This document shows positions 45,575 through 56,509 of a DNA stretch of 64,000 bases, in pieces. This DNA is from Psychrobacter immobilis. GTDB lineage: Bacteria > Pseudomonadota > Gammaproteobacteria > Pseudomonadales > Moraxellaceae. The DNA is taken from the NCBI RefSeq assembly GCF_904846225.1, contig NZ_CAJGZJ010000014.1, positions 1 through 64,000 on the forward strand, given 5' to 3'. The translations under genes were made by a program, and so were the position numbers. Below the pieces are notes generated by a model. It worked only from the letters and a program-made list of their open reading frames with translations, had not been told where the DNA came from and did no database searches. The first letter of the stretch is position 1; every line of letters begins with the position of its first letter.

Positions 45575-45673
45575 AAATATAAAGTTGACTTAAGTTGTAT
45601 AAAAAGTGCTATCATTTTTATAAATATTATGGTTTTTCATCAATAGCATTTATTAAATTTAAGGAGAATGAGC

Positions 45674-45955
45674 ATGACATTCACTAAGACATTATTAGCA
45701 TTGTCATTTTTATCTTTATTATTCATCATGCCAGTCCAAGCCCAAACTTGCAAGGTGACTGATCCAACAGGAAGTCAGCTTAATGTACGCAGTAGTGCCG
45801 CGGGCAAAGTGACAGGAAAGTTGAGTAATGGCAAAGTCGTCTATATCACAGATCTAGATTATGACGATAAAGGCAAGCCATGGGTTTTAATTTTTGATGC
45901 CAAAAACGATAATTATATTGGTTGGGTTTTTAGAGAATTTGTCAGCTGTTATTGA
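45674..45955 (+). CDS. SH3 domain-containing exported protein
   Basis: This 93-residue protein has a Sec signal peptide (MTFTKTLLALSFLSLL, cleavage after VQAQ) and one bacterial SH3 (SH3b) domain: VTDPTGSQLNVRSSAAGKV, then GKPWVLIFDA and IGWVFREFV. Two Cys near the ends of the mature protein may pair in the periplasm. SH3b domains bind peptidoglycan or peptides; no enzyme domain is present. AAGGAG seven bases upstream supports the second ATG (45674) over the one at 45668. Confidence 0.83.
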   Translation: MTFTKTLLALSFLSLLFIMPVQAQTCKVTDPTGSQLNVRSSAAGKVTGKLSNGKVVYITDLDYDDKGKPWVLIFDAKNDNYIGWVFREFVSCY

Positions 45956-46031
45956 TAATACCTGCCCCAGCAAATATTAAAAATTCTTGCTAAAATAAAG
46001 ACTTCTTACTGCCAATTATTATTGCTTAATT

Positions 46032-47642
46032 ATGCCCATATCTCATATTGATCCACCCGTATCGTCAGACACTCGCACGATACCCTTAACGGTTCTACAC
46101 ACGTCCGACTGGCACTTAGGGAGAAGACTGTATGGGCGATTGCGCTACAGTGAATTTGAAGCATTTCTAAATTGGCTGCAAGATACTATTACCAACCAAA
46201 AAGTCGATGTATTGATCGTTGCTGGTGATATATTCGATACTATGACACCTAGTAATAAAGCTCAAGCGTTGTATTATGAGTTTTTGGGTCAAGTCTCAAA
46301 ATCATGCTGCCAACATGTCGTCATCGTCGCAGGTAACCATGATTCCCCTACCTTCTTGGACGCGCCAAGCAATGTTCTCAAGTTCTTAAACGTTCATGTT
46401 ATTGGTACTGCTTGTGAGGATTTAGATGATGAGGTGTTGGTATTAGACGACGCAAAAGGCAATCCCCATTGTATTATTGCTGCTGTCCCCTATCTGCGTG
46501 ATCGTGATGTGCGCAGCAGTCAAGCTGGCGAGTCAGGTCAAACCAAAGATGCCAATGTTATCGCAGGTATCTGCGCCCACTATGATGAAGTCGCTCATAT
46601 TGCCAAAACCAAACAAGCCCAATTAGTCAAAGTACATCAACGTCATATTCCTATTATTGCCACAGGGCATCTATTCGCTGCTGGCGGCAAAACCACCGAT
46701 GACGATGGTGTTCGTGAGCTTTATGTCGGCTCGCTCGGTAAAGTATCAGCAGATATGTTTAATGAAAGCTTTGATTATGTCGCCCTTGGGCATTTACATG
46801 TACCGCAGCGTGTCGGTGGTCGTGAGAGCATTCGCTATTCAGGCTCGCCCATCGCCATGGGCTTTGGTGAAGCCAAGCAACAAAAACAAGTATTGCTCGT
46901 ACAGTTCGTTGCCGCGCTAAAGGATTCTGATAAAAATAATTTAGATTCAGAAACCATAGCTGAAAATGCTTTAGAGCACTCTGAGGTAGATTCTACAGAC
47001 ACAACAGTAGTACCCACAAAAGAAACGGTTAAAAAGGTGGTGGATCAAGCAAATAGCTTCATGGATGATTTATTTGGCTTTGATGAGTCAACAGAAAGTG
47101 ATAAATTAGCAAATCCTACTGCTACTGCCAAAGAAAACACTATCAATCTGCAAGATCAAAATATCAAGCAAACATCAGCAAGTTCAGCCACTTCTAATAT
47201 AACTGCAACAGTATTGCATCAAGAAGATTTGAATCAGATGCGAGTAGTTTCTTTACCAATCCCAAAATTTCAACAACTGGCACAAATATCAGGCGACTTA
47301 ATAGCAATCGAAAAAACGATTCAATCGCTTAGCCAAACTGAGTCCATTTGGTTAGAGATTATCTATACAGGTGATGATATCGTCAGTGACTTACGTGAAC
47401 ATATTCAGGCGATAGTAGATGGCTTACCGTTTGAGGTATTGAAAATTAAGAATACGCGTATTTATAACAAAGTCCTTAATCAACCGCAAGCTTCTGAGAC
47501 GCTACAGGATTTAGATGAAATGGACGTGTTTGAGCGGTGCTTAACGATCAATGATGTGCCTGACTCGCAAAAAGACTTATTACGCGATGCTTATGGACAA
47601 ATACTTTACAACCTACATCATGAGGACAGTCGGGCGGAATGA
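46032..47642 (+). CDS. sbcD: SbcCD nuclease, subunit SbcD (with insertion)
   Basis: This 536-residue Mre11-type nuclease works with SbcC to open DNA hairpins and trim ends. Phosphodiesterase motifs are VLHTSDWHLG, VAGDIFDT, VAGNHDS, TGHLF and LGHLHVPQ (about residues 21-258). The C-terminal SbcD domain resumes near residue 403. Between them (about 297-402) is an acidic, low-complexity insertion containing SFMDDLFGFDE. E. coli SbcD has about 400 residues, so the insertion accounts for most of the extra length. It is 84 bp upstream of sbcC. Confidence 0.93.
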   Translation: MPISHIDPPVSSDTRTIPLTVLHTSDWHLGRRLYGRLRYSEFEAFLNWLQDTITNQKVDVLIVAGDIFDTMTPSNKAQALYYEFLGQVSKSCCQHVVIVAGNHDSPTFLDAPSNVLKFLNVHVIGTACEDLDDEVLVLDDAKGNPHCIIAAVPYLRDRDVRSSQAGESGQTKDANVIAGICAHYDEVAHIAKTKQAQLVKVHQRHIPIIATGHLFAAGGKTTDDDGVRELYVGSLGKVSADMFNESFDYVALGHLHVPQRVGGRESIRYSGSPIAMGFGEAKQQKQVLLVQFVAALKDSDKNNLDSETIAENALEHSEVDSTDTTVVPTKETVKKVVDQANSFMDDLFGFDESTESDKLANPTATAKENTINLQDQNIKQTSASSATSNITATVLHQEDLNQMRVVSLPIPKFQQLAQISGDLIAIEKTIQSLSQTESIWLEIIYTGDDIVSDLREHIQAIVDGLPFEVLKIKNTRIYNKVLNQPQASETLQDLDEMDVFERCLTINDVPDSQKDLLRDAYGQILYNLHHEDSRAE

Positions 47643-47726
47643 TATAACTGATATTTCATCATCCAGCTCTTCTCACACCTCTCAAATTCTTGTATTTTCT
47701 AACACCACTAATCATAAGATTCATCC

Positions 47727-50700
47727 ATGCGCCTAATCGAACTCAGACTCAAAAACCTCAATTCTCTAAAAGGCGAATGGCACATTGATTTTAGTGACGC
47801 CGCCTTTGTCAATGAAGGCATTTTTGCCATTACTGGGCAGACAGGCGCTGGCAAGACCACTATATTGGATGCCATTTGTCTGGCGTTATACAGCCAAACA
47901 CCAAGATTGGGTGATATTACTGGTTCGACAAATGAGATTATGACGCAAGGCATGGGCGAATGCTCAGCAGAAGTCATCATCGAGATAGACACCAAACGAT
48001 ATCAATGCTCATGGTATCAACATCGTGCTCATAAAAAAGCCAAAGGCAATCTATTACCAATTAAACATGAGATTAGTGAAGTTAAAACGGGCAAAATTTT
48101 AGAAGAAAAAAAATCAAAGACATCGGCCTATATCCAAGACTTAATAGGTATGGATTTTAATCAGTTCACCCGCTCAATCATGTTGGCACAAGGCAGTTTT
48201 GCCGCTTTTTTAAAGTCAGATATTGGCGATAGAGCAGCCATTTTAGAGAAAATAACAGGTACAGATATCTACGCCAAAATCTCATTGAACGTCCATGAAA
48301 AAAAACGCGATGAGGAAGAGGTTCTTAGTAAATTACAATACGGTTTAGATGGCTTGATGCTGCTAGACACTGACGACGAAAATGCGTTAAAAGCCAATTT
48401 ACAGTCTCATCAAGACGCTCAATACAAACAACAAAAAACCATTCAAGACTTGAGTGAAAAGATTAAATGGCTTGATAGCGTTGCAGAGTTAACAGAAAAA
48501 TTAAGTACTTACCACAACGACCTAGCGCATGCTCAGCAAGCCAAGCAAGACTTTATAGATGATGCCAAGCGGCTAAGCGCTGCCAATAAAGCACTGGAGA
48601 TTGACAGTCAGTTCAGCCAATTGGTTTACAGTCGCGATCATCTAAAACGTTTGCAAAACGAGCAGCAGCAGATTAATCAGACGTTACCGCAGCAGCAAGA
48701 TAATGTAAAGCAAGCATCCACACATTTAAAACAAGCACAGAATAGTGCACAAGCATCTGATGAAGAATGGCAGTCTGCCTCGCCTAAGATTAAACGAGCA
48801 CGCGTACTTGATGCAGACATTGCACAGCTAACGCATACCTTCAAAGACACTCAGCAAAGTCAACAAACCCTAACGACCAGCACCCAAGGATTACGTCAGG
48901 AGATAGGACAACATCAACAAGATGCTGATGCGACTCAAAAAAAATTGGTGGTCATAGAGCAGCATCTTAATGACGCAACTGCCCTAAATGATATCGACAG
49001 TGATATTGCCAACTTTAAGGGTCATTGTAGTCGCCTAAAACTACTTCTACAAAACAATGCGGTCTTGGCCAATGACAACTTGAGCCAAAAAAATCAAATA
49101 GCACATCACCAAACCAATCTCGATGTCTTGCAGCAACAGCAAGGGGTAAAAAATACTGCAAAAACAGCAGCGCAGGATGATTTGACGTCAGTGCAACAAC
49201 AGCAAGCCGCATTAATACAAGCGCAGTCCTTGACTGATATACGAGACGAGCAAGAGCAGATTGATACCCTTGGTAGCCAACTTGAACAAGTCCACTTCAA
49301 GACTCAACGACTCAACGAGCTTAGCGTACAATCTAATAAAATAGAGGCAGATTTTCCTGTCCTCCATGATGAGCTTGCAACAATCGCTAATGCTATAAAC
49401 CGTAACGAGTCAGCCATTAACGACGCTAAAGACAAGCGTCAAGACAAACAAACCCAGCTACATTTACTACAAAAAGTTGCCAAATTAGAAGACTATATTT
49501 CTGATCTAAAAGATGGCCACCCTTGCCCGCTATGCGGTGCGCTAGAGCATCCTTATAGTAAAAATCAGACGCATTTAGCGCAAGATAATGAAGTAACTCA
49601 GACGCAGCAACAGATAACAGCGCTGGATGCGACCATAGCTGATTTAGACGAAACCCTATCCGAGCTGCGCATCAATCAGGCGACCAAAGAACATCGAATG
49701 AAAGAGCGCCAAGAGCAGCAAAGATTGCTTGATGACCAAATACAACAATTAGATGCGGATATCAGCCAGTTAATTACTGCAGCATTAAGCAAAACAAAAT
49801 CTCCGTCTATTACCACAATGATACAACCGCTGGCGCAGATGGATACTCAGGCAGATACATTAGCGTTGCTAGATAGCACAAGAGATGCGCTTGCGACACG
49901 TAAAAATTCTCTAAAAATGACGTTGTCTCGCTACGAGACACTTAACGACTCACTCAACACGCTTCGTCACACAATAGACGGTATAGAGAAAGAGCAATAT
50001 AAGCTGGCAAGTGATATTAGTGAGATTGAAAATAATATCAAAGTCAGCTCCTTGACTATAGACAGTATCAATAAAAAGTCTAATGACAATTTTTCTGAGT
50101 TAAAGGTTCTGCAAAATGCCATATCACAGCTACTAACAGAATATTTATTTAATAAAAAATTCGCTGACAAGTCTCAGTCAGACTTGGCGCCTTCATTTTC
50201 ATTACAACCACTGACAGATAGCATCGATAAGCAAGTCATACTAACCGAAGCGGATTATGATCCACATATTGATACACTGCGTCAGTATCATAGCGCCATT
50301 TTAGACCTAAAGAATCAGCTCAACGGTTTTAAAGAGGAACGACAAACTCTAAAAACAGTACTTGATCGCTTAGAAACACAAATCGAAACCAAGCAAACTC
50401 AGCTTGATAAAGAGGAACATGCGCTTAGTAAATTCGCTCTATTATTGACAGAAAAAACAGCCGCACTTGAAAAATTAAAAGCAGATAGACATGATGTCTT
50501 TGCTGATAACAACCCTGAAGAAGAAGACAATCGCTTACGAGCGGCGCTAGAACAGGCACAAACTACGCACGTTTATGCACAAAGACAGTTGGATAGTGCT
50601 GAATACACGCTCAAACAATTACTTGATAAAAATAAAAACGTGACCGAACAGATAACGCCAGCAATCGATATGCTTGATAACCAAGAAACTGTTTTTCAGT

Positions 50701-51572
50701 CAGCGTTAATTGCTTCTGATTTCATTGATGAAGCTGATTTTACTGCAGCCCGTCTGCCTATTGATGAGCGTAATGTACTCAGTCAGCAGCAGCAACATAT
50801 CGACTATGCGTTAAAGCAGGCGCAATCTTTATTGGCCGATACCCAAAAAGCACTCAAAGATAAACAGGCCAAGCCGCCTACTACCGATAATAGAGAATCG
50901 CTCATCCAAAGACAGGTACAAGTACAAGATGAGGTCAATACGCGGATTGAAGCGATTGGTGCGATAAGTCAGCAGCTCAAAGCCAATGATGAGAAAAAAG
51001 ATAGCCAGCAAGCACAGCATGATGCCATTGGTGCTCAAAAACAAAAATTACAAGTCTGGCAGCAACTGCATAAATTGATTGGTTCATCTGATGGTAAAAA
51101 ATACCGTACCTTTGCCCAAGGTCTTACCTTTGATCTGATGGTCAATCAGGCCAATACCAAACTGCATAAAATGAGTGATCGCTATCTATTGATTCGCGAT
51201 GACGACAGTCCGCTTGAGCTTAATGTAATTGACAACTATCAAGGTGGTGAAATTCGCAGTACCAAAAACCTATCGGGTGGTGAAGGTTTTATTATCAGCC
51301 TAGCACTAGCGCTGGGACTTTCGCAGATGGCCAGTCAAAATATTCGCGTCGACTCGCTATTTTTGGATGAAGGTTTTGGCACACTTGACGAAGAGTCATT
51401 GGATATTGCGCTTGATACGCTGACCAGCTTGCAACAAGAAGGCAAGTTAATCGGGGTAATCTCGCATGTTCAGGCATTAAAAGATCGTATTTTAACTCAA
51501 ATTAAAGTTGAAAAACTTTCAGGCGGCTTTAGCCAGATCACAGGCCAAGGCTGCCAAAAAATCGTCAATTAA
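47727..51572 (+). CDS. sbcC: SbcCD nuclease, subunit SbcC
   Basis: This 1281-residue SMC-like ATPase is the partner of SbcD. Walker A (ITGQTGAGKTTILDA) lies at about residues 37-51, a long coiled coil rich in Gln and Asp fills the middle, the zinc-hook CPLCGALEH is at about residue 600, and the C-terminal part has signature NLSGGEGFIISLALALG and Walker B LFLDEGFGTLDE. It is longer than E. coli SbcC (about 1050 residues), mainly through extended coiled coil. A terminator shared with the convergent glutamate dehydrogenase gene follows. Confidence 0.93.
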   Translation: MRLIELRLKNLNSLKGEWHIDFSDAAFVNEGIFAITGQTGAGKTTILDAICLALYSQTPRLGDITGSTNEIMTQGMGECSAEVIIEIDTKRYQCSWYQHRAHKKAKGNLLPIKHEISEVKTGKILEEKKSKTSAYIQDLIGMDFNQFTRSIMLAQGSFAAFLKSDIGDRAAILEKITGTDIYAKISLNVHEKKRDEEEVLSKLQYGLDGLMLLDTDDENALKANLQSHQDAQYKQQKTIQDLSEKIKWLDSVAELTEKLSTYHNDLAHAQQAKQDFIDDAKRLSAANKALEIDSQFSQLVYSRDHLKRLQNEQQQINQTLPQQQDNVKQASTHLKQAQNSAQASDEEWQSASPKIKRARVLDADIAQLTHTFKDTQQSQQTLTTSTQGLRQEIGQHQQDADATQKKLVVIEQHLNDATALNDIDSDIANFKGHCSRLKLLLQNNAVLANDNLSQKNQIAHHQTNLDVLQQQQGVKNTAKTAAQDDLTSVQQQQAALIQAQSLTDIRDEQEQIDTLGSQLEQVHFKTQRLNELSVQSNKIEADFPVLHDELATIANAINRNESAINDAKDKRQDKQTQLHLLQKVAKLEDYISDLKDGHPCPLCGALEHPYSKNQTHLAQDNEVTQTQQQITALDATIADLDETLSELRINQATKEHRMKERQEQQRLLDDQIQQLDADISQLITAALSKTKSPSITTMIQPLAQMDTQADTLALLDSTRDALATRKNSLKMTLSRYETLNDSLNTLRHTIDGIEKEQYKLASDISEIENNIKVSSLTIDSINKKSNDNFSELKVLQNAISQLLTEYLFNKKFADKSQSDLAPSFSLQPLTDSIDKQVILTEADYDPHIDTLRQYHSAILDLKNQLNGFKEERQTLKTVLDRLETQIETKQTQLDKEEHALSKFALLLTEKTAALEKLKADRHDVFADNNPEEEDNRLRAALEQAQTTHVYAQRQLDSAEYTLKQLLDKNKNVTEQITPAIDMLDNQETVFQSALIASDFIDEADFTAARLPIDERNVLSQQQQHIDYALKQAQSLLADTQKALKDKQAKPPTTDNRESLIQRQVQVQDEVNTRIEAIGAISQQLKANDEKKDSQQAQHDAIGAQKQKLQVWQQLHKLIGSSDGKKYRTFAQGLTFDLMVNQANTKLHKMSDRYLLIRDDDSPLELNVIDNYQGGEIRSTKNLSGGEGFIISLALALGLSQMASQNIRVDSLFLDEGFGTLDEESLDIALDTLTSLQQEGKLIGVISHVQALKDRILTQIKVEKLSGGFSQITGQGCQKIVN

Positions 51573-51593
51573 AACGTCATTATTTATTGAACA

Positions 51594-51632
51594 ATAAAAA
51601 ACCACCGCTAATGAATAACGGTGGTTTTTATT
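51594..51632. terminator. Bidirectional terminator between sbcC and gdh
   Basis: AAAAAACCACCG pairs with CGGTGGTTTTT around an 11-base loop, with A and T runs for both convergent genes. Confidence 0.85.
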
Positions 51633-51661
51633 AACAAGCTATTTATAAACCATAGACCGGC

Positions 51662-54600
51662 TTATTTAGTCACTAGACCACTAAGCTCACTCATCAATAC
51701 TGAGAGTGTTGATAAGCTCACCTCACTGTTTTCATCGTTACTATAAAGGTCATCAAGTTTACGCATTTCGTTCTCTACCGATGCCAGCTGATCTAAATGA
51801 CGTGAGCGCCATTCACTAAAAGCTTGCTTCGCATCTGGTTTCGACAACACTACATCCATAAGCAGACGCAAGCTACGTGACAACTCATTTACTAATGCAT
51901 GGCGGGCACGGCGATCCCAATAATTTTGCTGCGGTAAGCTGGCGATATTATCCATCATCCAATCTAGTTGCAATACTTGATACGCTTCAAAGTATAATGT
52001 TGCAATCTCATCGACAGGACGCTCATACTGCTCTGCAAGCAGTGCTGCATCAAGCGCATCGACATGATATGGCAGCATTGCAAACAACGCTGCATCAATA
52101 TTAGACAGATCTTTTTGCATCAAGCTCGTGGTATCTTCCTGCAAATATTGTGCAAATTGCTGCTCAATAAAACCGCCTGACTTGGTGAGTTTTTCAACAC
52201 TGTTACTAAAGCGGCTAATCATGTCAGCGACTTGCAAGTCTTGACCAAAGGCATTGATAAACCAAATCACACCACGTTCAAGCGCATCACGCAGACGCAG
52301 CTCAAGATTTAGTAGTAACTTAGCATCGACTTGATTGTCCAGCGCTTCAAGCGTCTTCCAAGCTTTTGACACATTAAAGACATCACGGCTAATCGCATAC
52401 CCACGAATGATGGTAGCTAGTGATTGGTCTGTCTCCTCAAAAAGGCGGAACAACGCTTCAATACCTAAACGATTGACCACACTATTGGTCAAATAAGTAC
52501 TGATAATTTCACGATGCAAACGATGCTCAGTCATCTCATCAAAGAAGCGTGAGGCCAGCTCATCAGGGAAATACTTGCGTAGCTCATTGATAAAGTATGG
52601 ATCATCTGGCAAATCAGATAACAACAAGTTGTCATAAACCCACATTTTGCCATAAGCCATCACGACTGCGAGCTCTGGATTGGTCAGACCAGTATCTGCT
52701 TTTTGGCGTTTTGCAATTTCTTCATCTGATGGCAAATATTCGATGGCGCGGTCAAGACGACCCTCACTTTCTAACATCTGAATAAAACGCTGATGCTCGC
52801 TCAAATTTGCTGCCGCAACGATCTGGCTAAGCTCAATCGCTTGTGGCTGTAAGTAGTTTTGACGTAATACCAGCTCTGCCACATTATCAGTCATGCTTTC
52901 TAACAGCTCATTACGCTGCTTCAAAGTCATGTCACCTTGTTCGACGACTTTACCAAGTAAGATTTTGATATTGACTTCGTGATCCGAGCAGTTAACGCCG
53001 CCTGAATTATCAATGGCGTCAGTATAAATGCGGCCACCCGTTTGGGCGTATTCGATACGTCCTTGCTGGGTAAAACCTAAGTTACCGCCTTCGCCTACAA
53101 CGGCTGCACGCAGCTCATTACCGTTGATACGCAGCGCGTCATTGGCACGGTCACCGACGTCAGCGTGAGTTTCGTTAGCGCTTTTGACATAAGTACCGAT
53201 ACCGCCGTTCCAAATGAGATCGACAGGCGATTTCATCAACGCGGTGATTAAATCATTGGGTGCTAACTTGTCTTCTTTAATATCAAAAATTGCCTTCATC
53301 TCTGCACTGATGGCAATGGTTTTGTCTTGACGTGAGAATATACCGCCACCTTGGCTAATGAGTGATTTTTCATAATCTCCCCACGATGAGCGAGGCATCT
53401 CAAACAAGCGGGCGCGTTCAGCGTAAGAAGCTTCTGTGTCTGGATTGGGATCGATAAAAATATGCAGATGGTTAAAGGCTGCAACCAGCTTGGTATGAGT
53501 TGAGAGCAGCATACCGTTGCCGAATACGTCTCCACTCATGTCACCAATACCAACCACGGTAAAGTCATCACGGTTCTGAATATCCATGCCGCGCATACGG
53601 AAGTGACGCTTGACCGACTCCCAACCACCGCGTGCTGTGATGCCCATCGCTTTATGGTCATAACCTACTGAACCACCAGAAGCAAAGGCATCATCAAGCC
53701 AAAAATTATATTCTGCAGCCAAGGCATTGGCAATGTCAGAGAAAGTGGCAGTCCCTTTGTCAGCAGCAACGACCAAATATGGGTCATCTTCATCATGACG
53801 CACGGTATTGGCTGGCGGGACAATATGACCATCGACAATGTTGTCTGTGATATCAAGCATACCGCGTAAGAACGTCTGATAACAGGCGATACCTTCGGCT
53901 TGGAACGCTTCACGACCATCTGCCATGGTTTTGTTTTTGACGATAAAGCCGCCTTTTGAACCAACAGGGACAATAACCGCATTTTTTACCATCTGTGCTT
54001 TGACCAAACCAAGCACCTCGGTACGGAAATCTTCCATACGATCTGACCAGCGCAGACCACCGCGAGCCACTTTTCCACCACGTAAATGCACCGCTTCAAC
54101 ACGCGGAGAATAAACAAATATCTCAAACATCGGTTTGGGTAGTGGTAAGTTTGTAATGTCTGCTGCCAAGAATTTAAACGACAGACGATCTTTGCGTAGA
54201 CCATCGGTATCCGTCTGATAGAAGTTGGTGCGTACCATGGCGTTAATTAAGTCTAAATACCAACGTAAGATACGGTCTTCATCTAGGCTATCAACATCTG
54301 CAAGGGCGACGTTAATCTGTTCTTGAATTGTCGCTGTCTGCTCTGTGCGGGCATCTTCACTGTATTTAGGATTCATGCGCGCATCAAACAGACTGCATAA
54401 GGCCACACTAATATCACTATTTTTTACGACAGCTTGTTGAATATAAGCACTAGAGAACGGTGCTTTTGCTTGCATCATATAGCGTGATAATGCTCGAAGT
54501 ACGACCACATCATAAGTATCTAACTTGGTAACTAATACCAACTCATTGAAAGAGTCACTTTCAACTCGTCCTGCCCAAATTTGCTTTAGACTGTCTTCAA

Positions 54601-56509
54601 ACTGACCGCGCACCACTTGCATGTTGACGGTATCGACATGTTCTAAAGTCAACTCATACTCTTGCATCCAAATAGGCTGCTCTGGTAAGTCAAACTCATA
54701 AGTCTGAGCAGAAATGACCGACACCCCGAAGTTTTCAAGGATTGGCAATACTTTGGACAAGATAACCGGTTGCTCACGACCATAAAGCTTAAGATGTAGC
54801 TGATTTCTTGCGTCACCTGTTGACTGATACAAATGCCAAATCATTGGCTGCTCTGTGGTCAGTACTGCTAAACGTTTGGTATCTTCAACGGCAGTACGAG
54901 CATCAAAACGCTCTTGGTAAGCGGCAGGAATATAGTTTAAGAAGCGACGATTTAACGCATTGGCTTGCTGCTCACCTACATTATCGAGCAACACTTTTTG
55001 ATAGCTGTCATTCCACGATTGCATTAGTGCCGATAACTTGGCTTCAAGCGCTTCTGTATTGACGTCATTTACTTGACCTGGCACTGTACGTACATGAACA
55101 TGGACACGAGCGTGAGCAGATTCGTTGAACTCAGTCGTAAAGCCTGATGATGTCCCGCCATAAGCTTCTTTTAGGACGTTTTGTACTTTGATACGCAGCT
55201 CAGTATTGAACTTATCACGCGGAATATAGACCAAACATGAGACAAAACGCTGATAATGATCAATACGGCTGAACAGACGTAGACTCTTTTTGTCTTGTAA
55301 TTGGCTGATACCAGAAACAATAGGATACAGCTCTTCTACGCTGGCTTGAAACAAATCATCGCGCGGTAAGGTATTAATCACGTGCATCAGCTTATGATGC
55401 GCGTGTCCATCACGTGGTAATTCTGCCATCTTCATAATTTTATTGGCTTTTTCACGCAATAGCGGTATTTGCTGTACAGTAAGCTGATAAGCTTGTGATG
55501 TCAAAAGACCGATAAATCGATATTCACCAACCAGTTTGCCATTGTCATCAAACTTATGAATACCCAAAAAGTCCATATATACTGAGCGATGTATAGGCGA
55601 TACACGGCTTGATTTAGAAAGCATCAATACTCGCGGTTCAGTCAATAGCTGCTTTAACATCTTAGGTAGCTGGGTAAAGCTTTCTGATAACTTATCTTGT
55701 TCAGCACCACGCAATAGACCAAGGCCACTATTACCAATGGCAAATAAATCTAAATCAGCAGGTTCAGCATCGACTTCAACAGCTTGGCCTCCTTCTAAAC
55801 GGTATTCGCGGTAACCCAAAAATATAAAATGATCGTCCAATATCCAATCTAAGAAATTTTGTATTTCTTGCTGCGAATAAAATACTTCTGGTAATGGCTT
55901 TTTGGATAGCTCAATTTGAATATCAGTGAGCTTGGCACGCATCTCTTTCCAATCACCGACGACAGTATCTAGCGTATCGATTTTGGTTAACAGCATTTTT
56001 TGTAGTGCTTCCAAGTTTTCAGAATCTTGGTAAGCAATTTCGCAATGAATCAAAGACAAATGAGAGATCGCACTTTCATCTGCGCCTTTAATATTTGTGA
56101 TTTGTCCGTCATCATTGCGCTCGACGCTAATAATAATATTATAAGTACGATGAACGTCGATACCTTCTGCTTCAAGACTCATCAAAATAGTATCGACTAA
56201 GAATGGTCTGTCATAAGCAACAATCTGGATGACAGTATGTGAGCTATGAAAATGCTGCTCTTCTGCCATTGGATTTAGCACAGTCAGTTGTGGCTTACTA
56301 CCATCATAGGCTTTGAGTAGCGTAAAATGATGTAATGCCATACCTGCCAAGTCAGTATTGCTGATGTTTTCAGCGGTCTCTTGGTATAATGGTTCATAAT
56401 AACTATGAATAAAGTGGTCAAATAATGATTTATCTTTTTGTACATAACTGGTAGCAATATCGCTTATCTGGCTTATGCGCTCTTTTGCGATACCGAGAGA
56501 GTTTGGCAT
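51662..56509 (-). CDS. gdhB: NAD-specific glutamate dehydrogenase, large (180 kDa) type
   Basis: This 1615-residue cytosolic enzyme deaminates glutamate to 2-oxoglutarate and ammonia. It has the layout of the GDH180 family: ACT-like N-terminal regulatory segments (about 1-500), the catalytic core around RGGKVARGGLRWSDRMEDFR (about residues 790-810) with the lysine-containing PVGSKGGFIVKN, then the NAD domain (VVGIGDMSGDVFGNGML) and a long C-terminal region. Length is normal for the family. It would channel glutamate, including that from arginine catabolism, into the TCA cycle. Single-gene unit with a 452-bp upstream region. Confidence 0.95.
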   Translation of the reverse strand: MPNSLGIAKERISQISDIATSYVQKDKSLFDHFIHSYYEPLYQETAENISNTDLAGMALHHFTLLKAYDGSKPQLTVLNPMAEEQHFHSSHTVIQIVAYDRPFLVDTILMSLEAEGIDVHRTYNIIISVERNDDGQITNIKGADESAISHLSLIHCEIAYQDSENLEALQKMLLTKIDTLDTVVGDWKEMRAKLTDIQIELSKKPLPEVFYSQQEIQNFLDWILDDHFIFLGYREYRLEGGQAVEVDAEPADLDLFAIGNSGLGLLRGAEQDKLSESFTQLPKMLKQLLTEPRVLMLSKSSRVSPIHRSVYMDFLGIHKFDDNGKLVGEYRFIGLLTSQAYQLTVQQIPLLREKANKIMKMAELPRDGHAHHKLMHVINTLPRDDLFQASVEELYPIVSGISQLQDKKSLRLFSRIDHYQRFVSCLVYIPRDKFNTELRIKVQNVLKEAYGGTSSGFTTEFNESAHARVHVHVRTVPGQVNDVNTEALEAKLSALMQSWNDSYQKVLLDNVGEQQANALNRRFLNYIPAAYQERFDARTAVEDTKRLAVLTTEQPMIWHLYQSTGDARNQLHLKLYGREQPVILSKVLPILENFGVSVISAQTYEFDLPEQPIWMQEYELTLEHVDTVNMQVVRGQFEDSLKQIWAGRVESDSFNELVLVTKLDTYDVVVLRALSRYMMQAKAPFSSAYIQQAVVKNSDISVALCSLFDARMNPKYSEDARTEQTATIQEQINVALADVDSLDEDRILRWYLDLINAMVRTNFYQTDTDGLRKDRLSFKFLAADITNLPLPKPMFEIFVYSPRVEAVHLRGGKVARGGLRWSDRMEDFRTEVLGLVKAQMVKNAVIVPVGSKGGFIVKNKTMADGREAFQAEGIACYQTFLRGMLDITDNIVDGHIVPPANTVRHDEDDPYLVVAADKGTATFSDIANALAAEYNFWLDDAFASGGSVGYDHKAMGITARGGWESVKRHFRMRGMDIQNRDDFTVVGIGDMSGDVFGNGMLLSTHTKLVAAFNHLHIFIDPNPDTEASYAERARLFEMPRSSWGDYEKSLISQGGGIFSRQDKTIAISAEMKAIFDIKEDKLAPNDLITALMKSPVDLIWNGGIGTYVKSANETHADVGDRANDALRINGNELRAAVVGEGGNLGFTQQGRIEYAQTGGRIYTDAIDNSGGVNCSDHEVNIKILLGKVVEQGDMTLKQRNELLESMTDNVAELVLRQNYLQPQAIELSQIVAAANLSEHQRFIQMLESEGRLDRAIEYLPSDEEIAKRQKADTGLTNPELAVVMAYGKMWVYDNLLLSDLPDDPYFINELRKYFPDELASRFFDEMTEHRLHREIISTYLTNSVVNRLGIEALFRLFEETDQSLATIIRGYAISRDVFNVSKAWKTLEALDNQVDAKLLLNLELRLRDALERGVIWFINAFGQDLQVADMISRFSNSVEKLTKSGGFIEQQFAQYLQEDTTSLMQKDLSNIDAALFAMLPYHVDALDAALLAEQYERPVDEIATLYFEAYQVLQLDWMMDNIASLPQQNYWDRRARHALVNELSRSLRLLMDVVLSKPDAKQAFSEWRSRHLDQLASVENEMRKLDDLYSNDENSEVSLSTLSVLMSELSGLVTK

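Larger units (their letters stand above)
45312..45673. other. Intergenic region: cysG terminator and repeat copy C
   Basis: It contains a terminator at 45364-45398, the inverted copy of the dispersed repeat (45495-45574) and an AT-rich stretch that likely holds the promoter of the SH3 gene (TTGACT at 45585). No gene is seen. Confidence 0.6.

Noticed and set aside
53296..54204. Several 60-105 codon frames within the glutamate dehydrogenase gene
   Set aside because: They are shadows in other frames of a strongly conserved gene.
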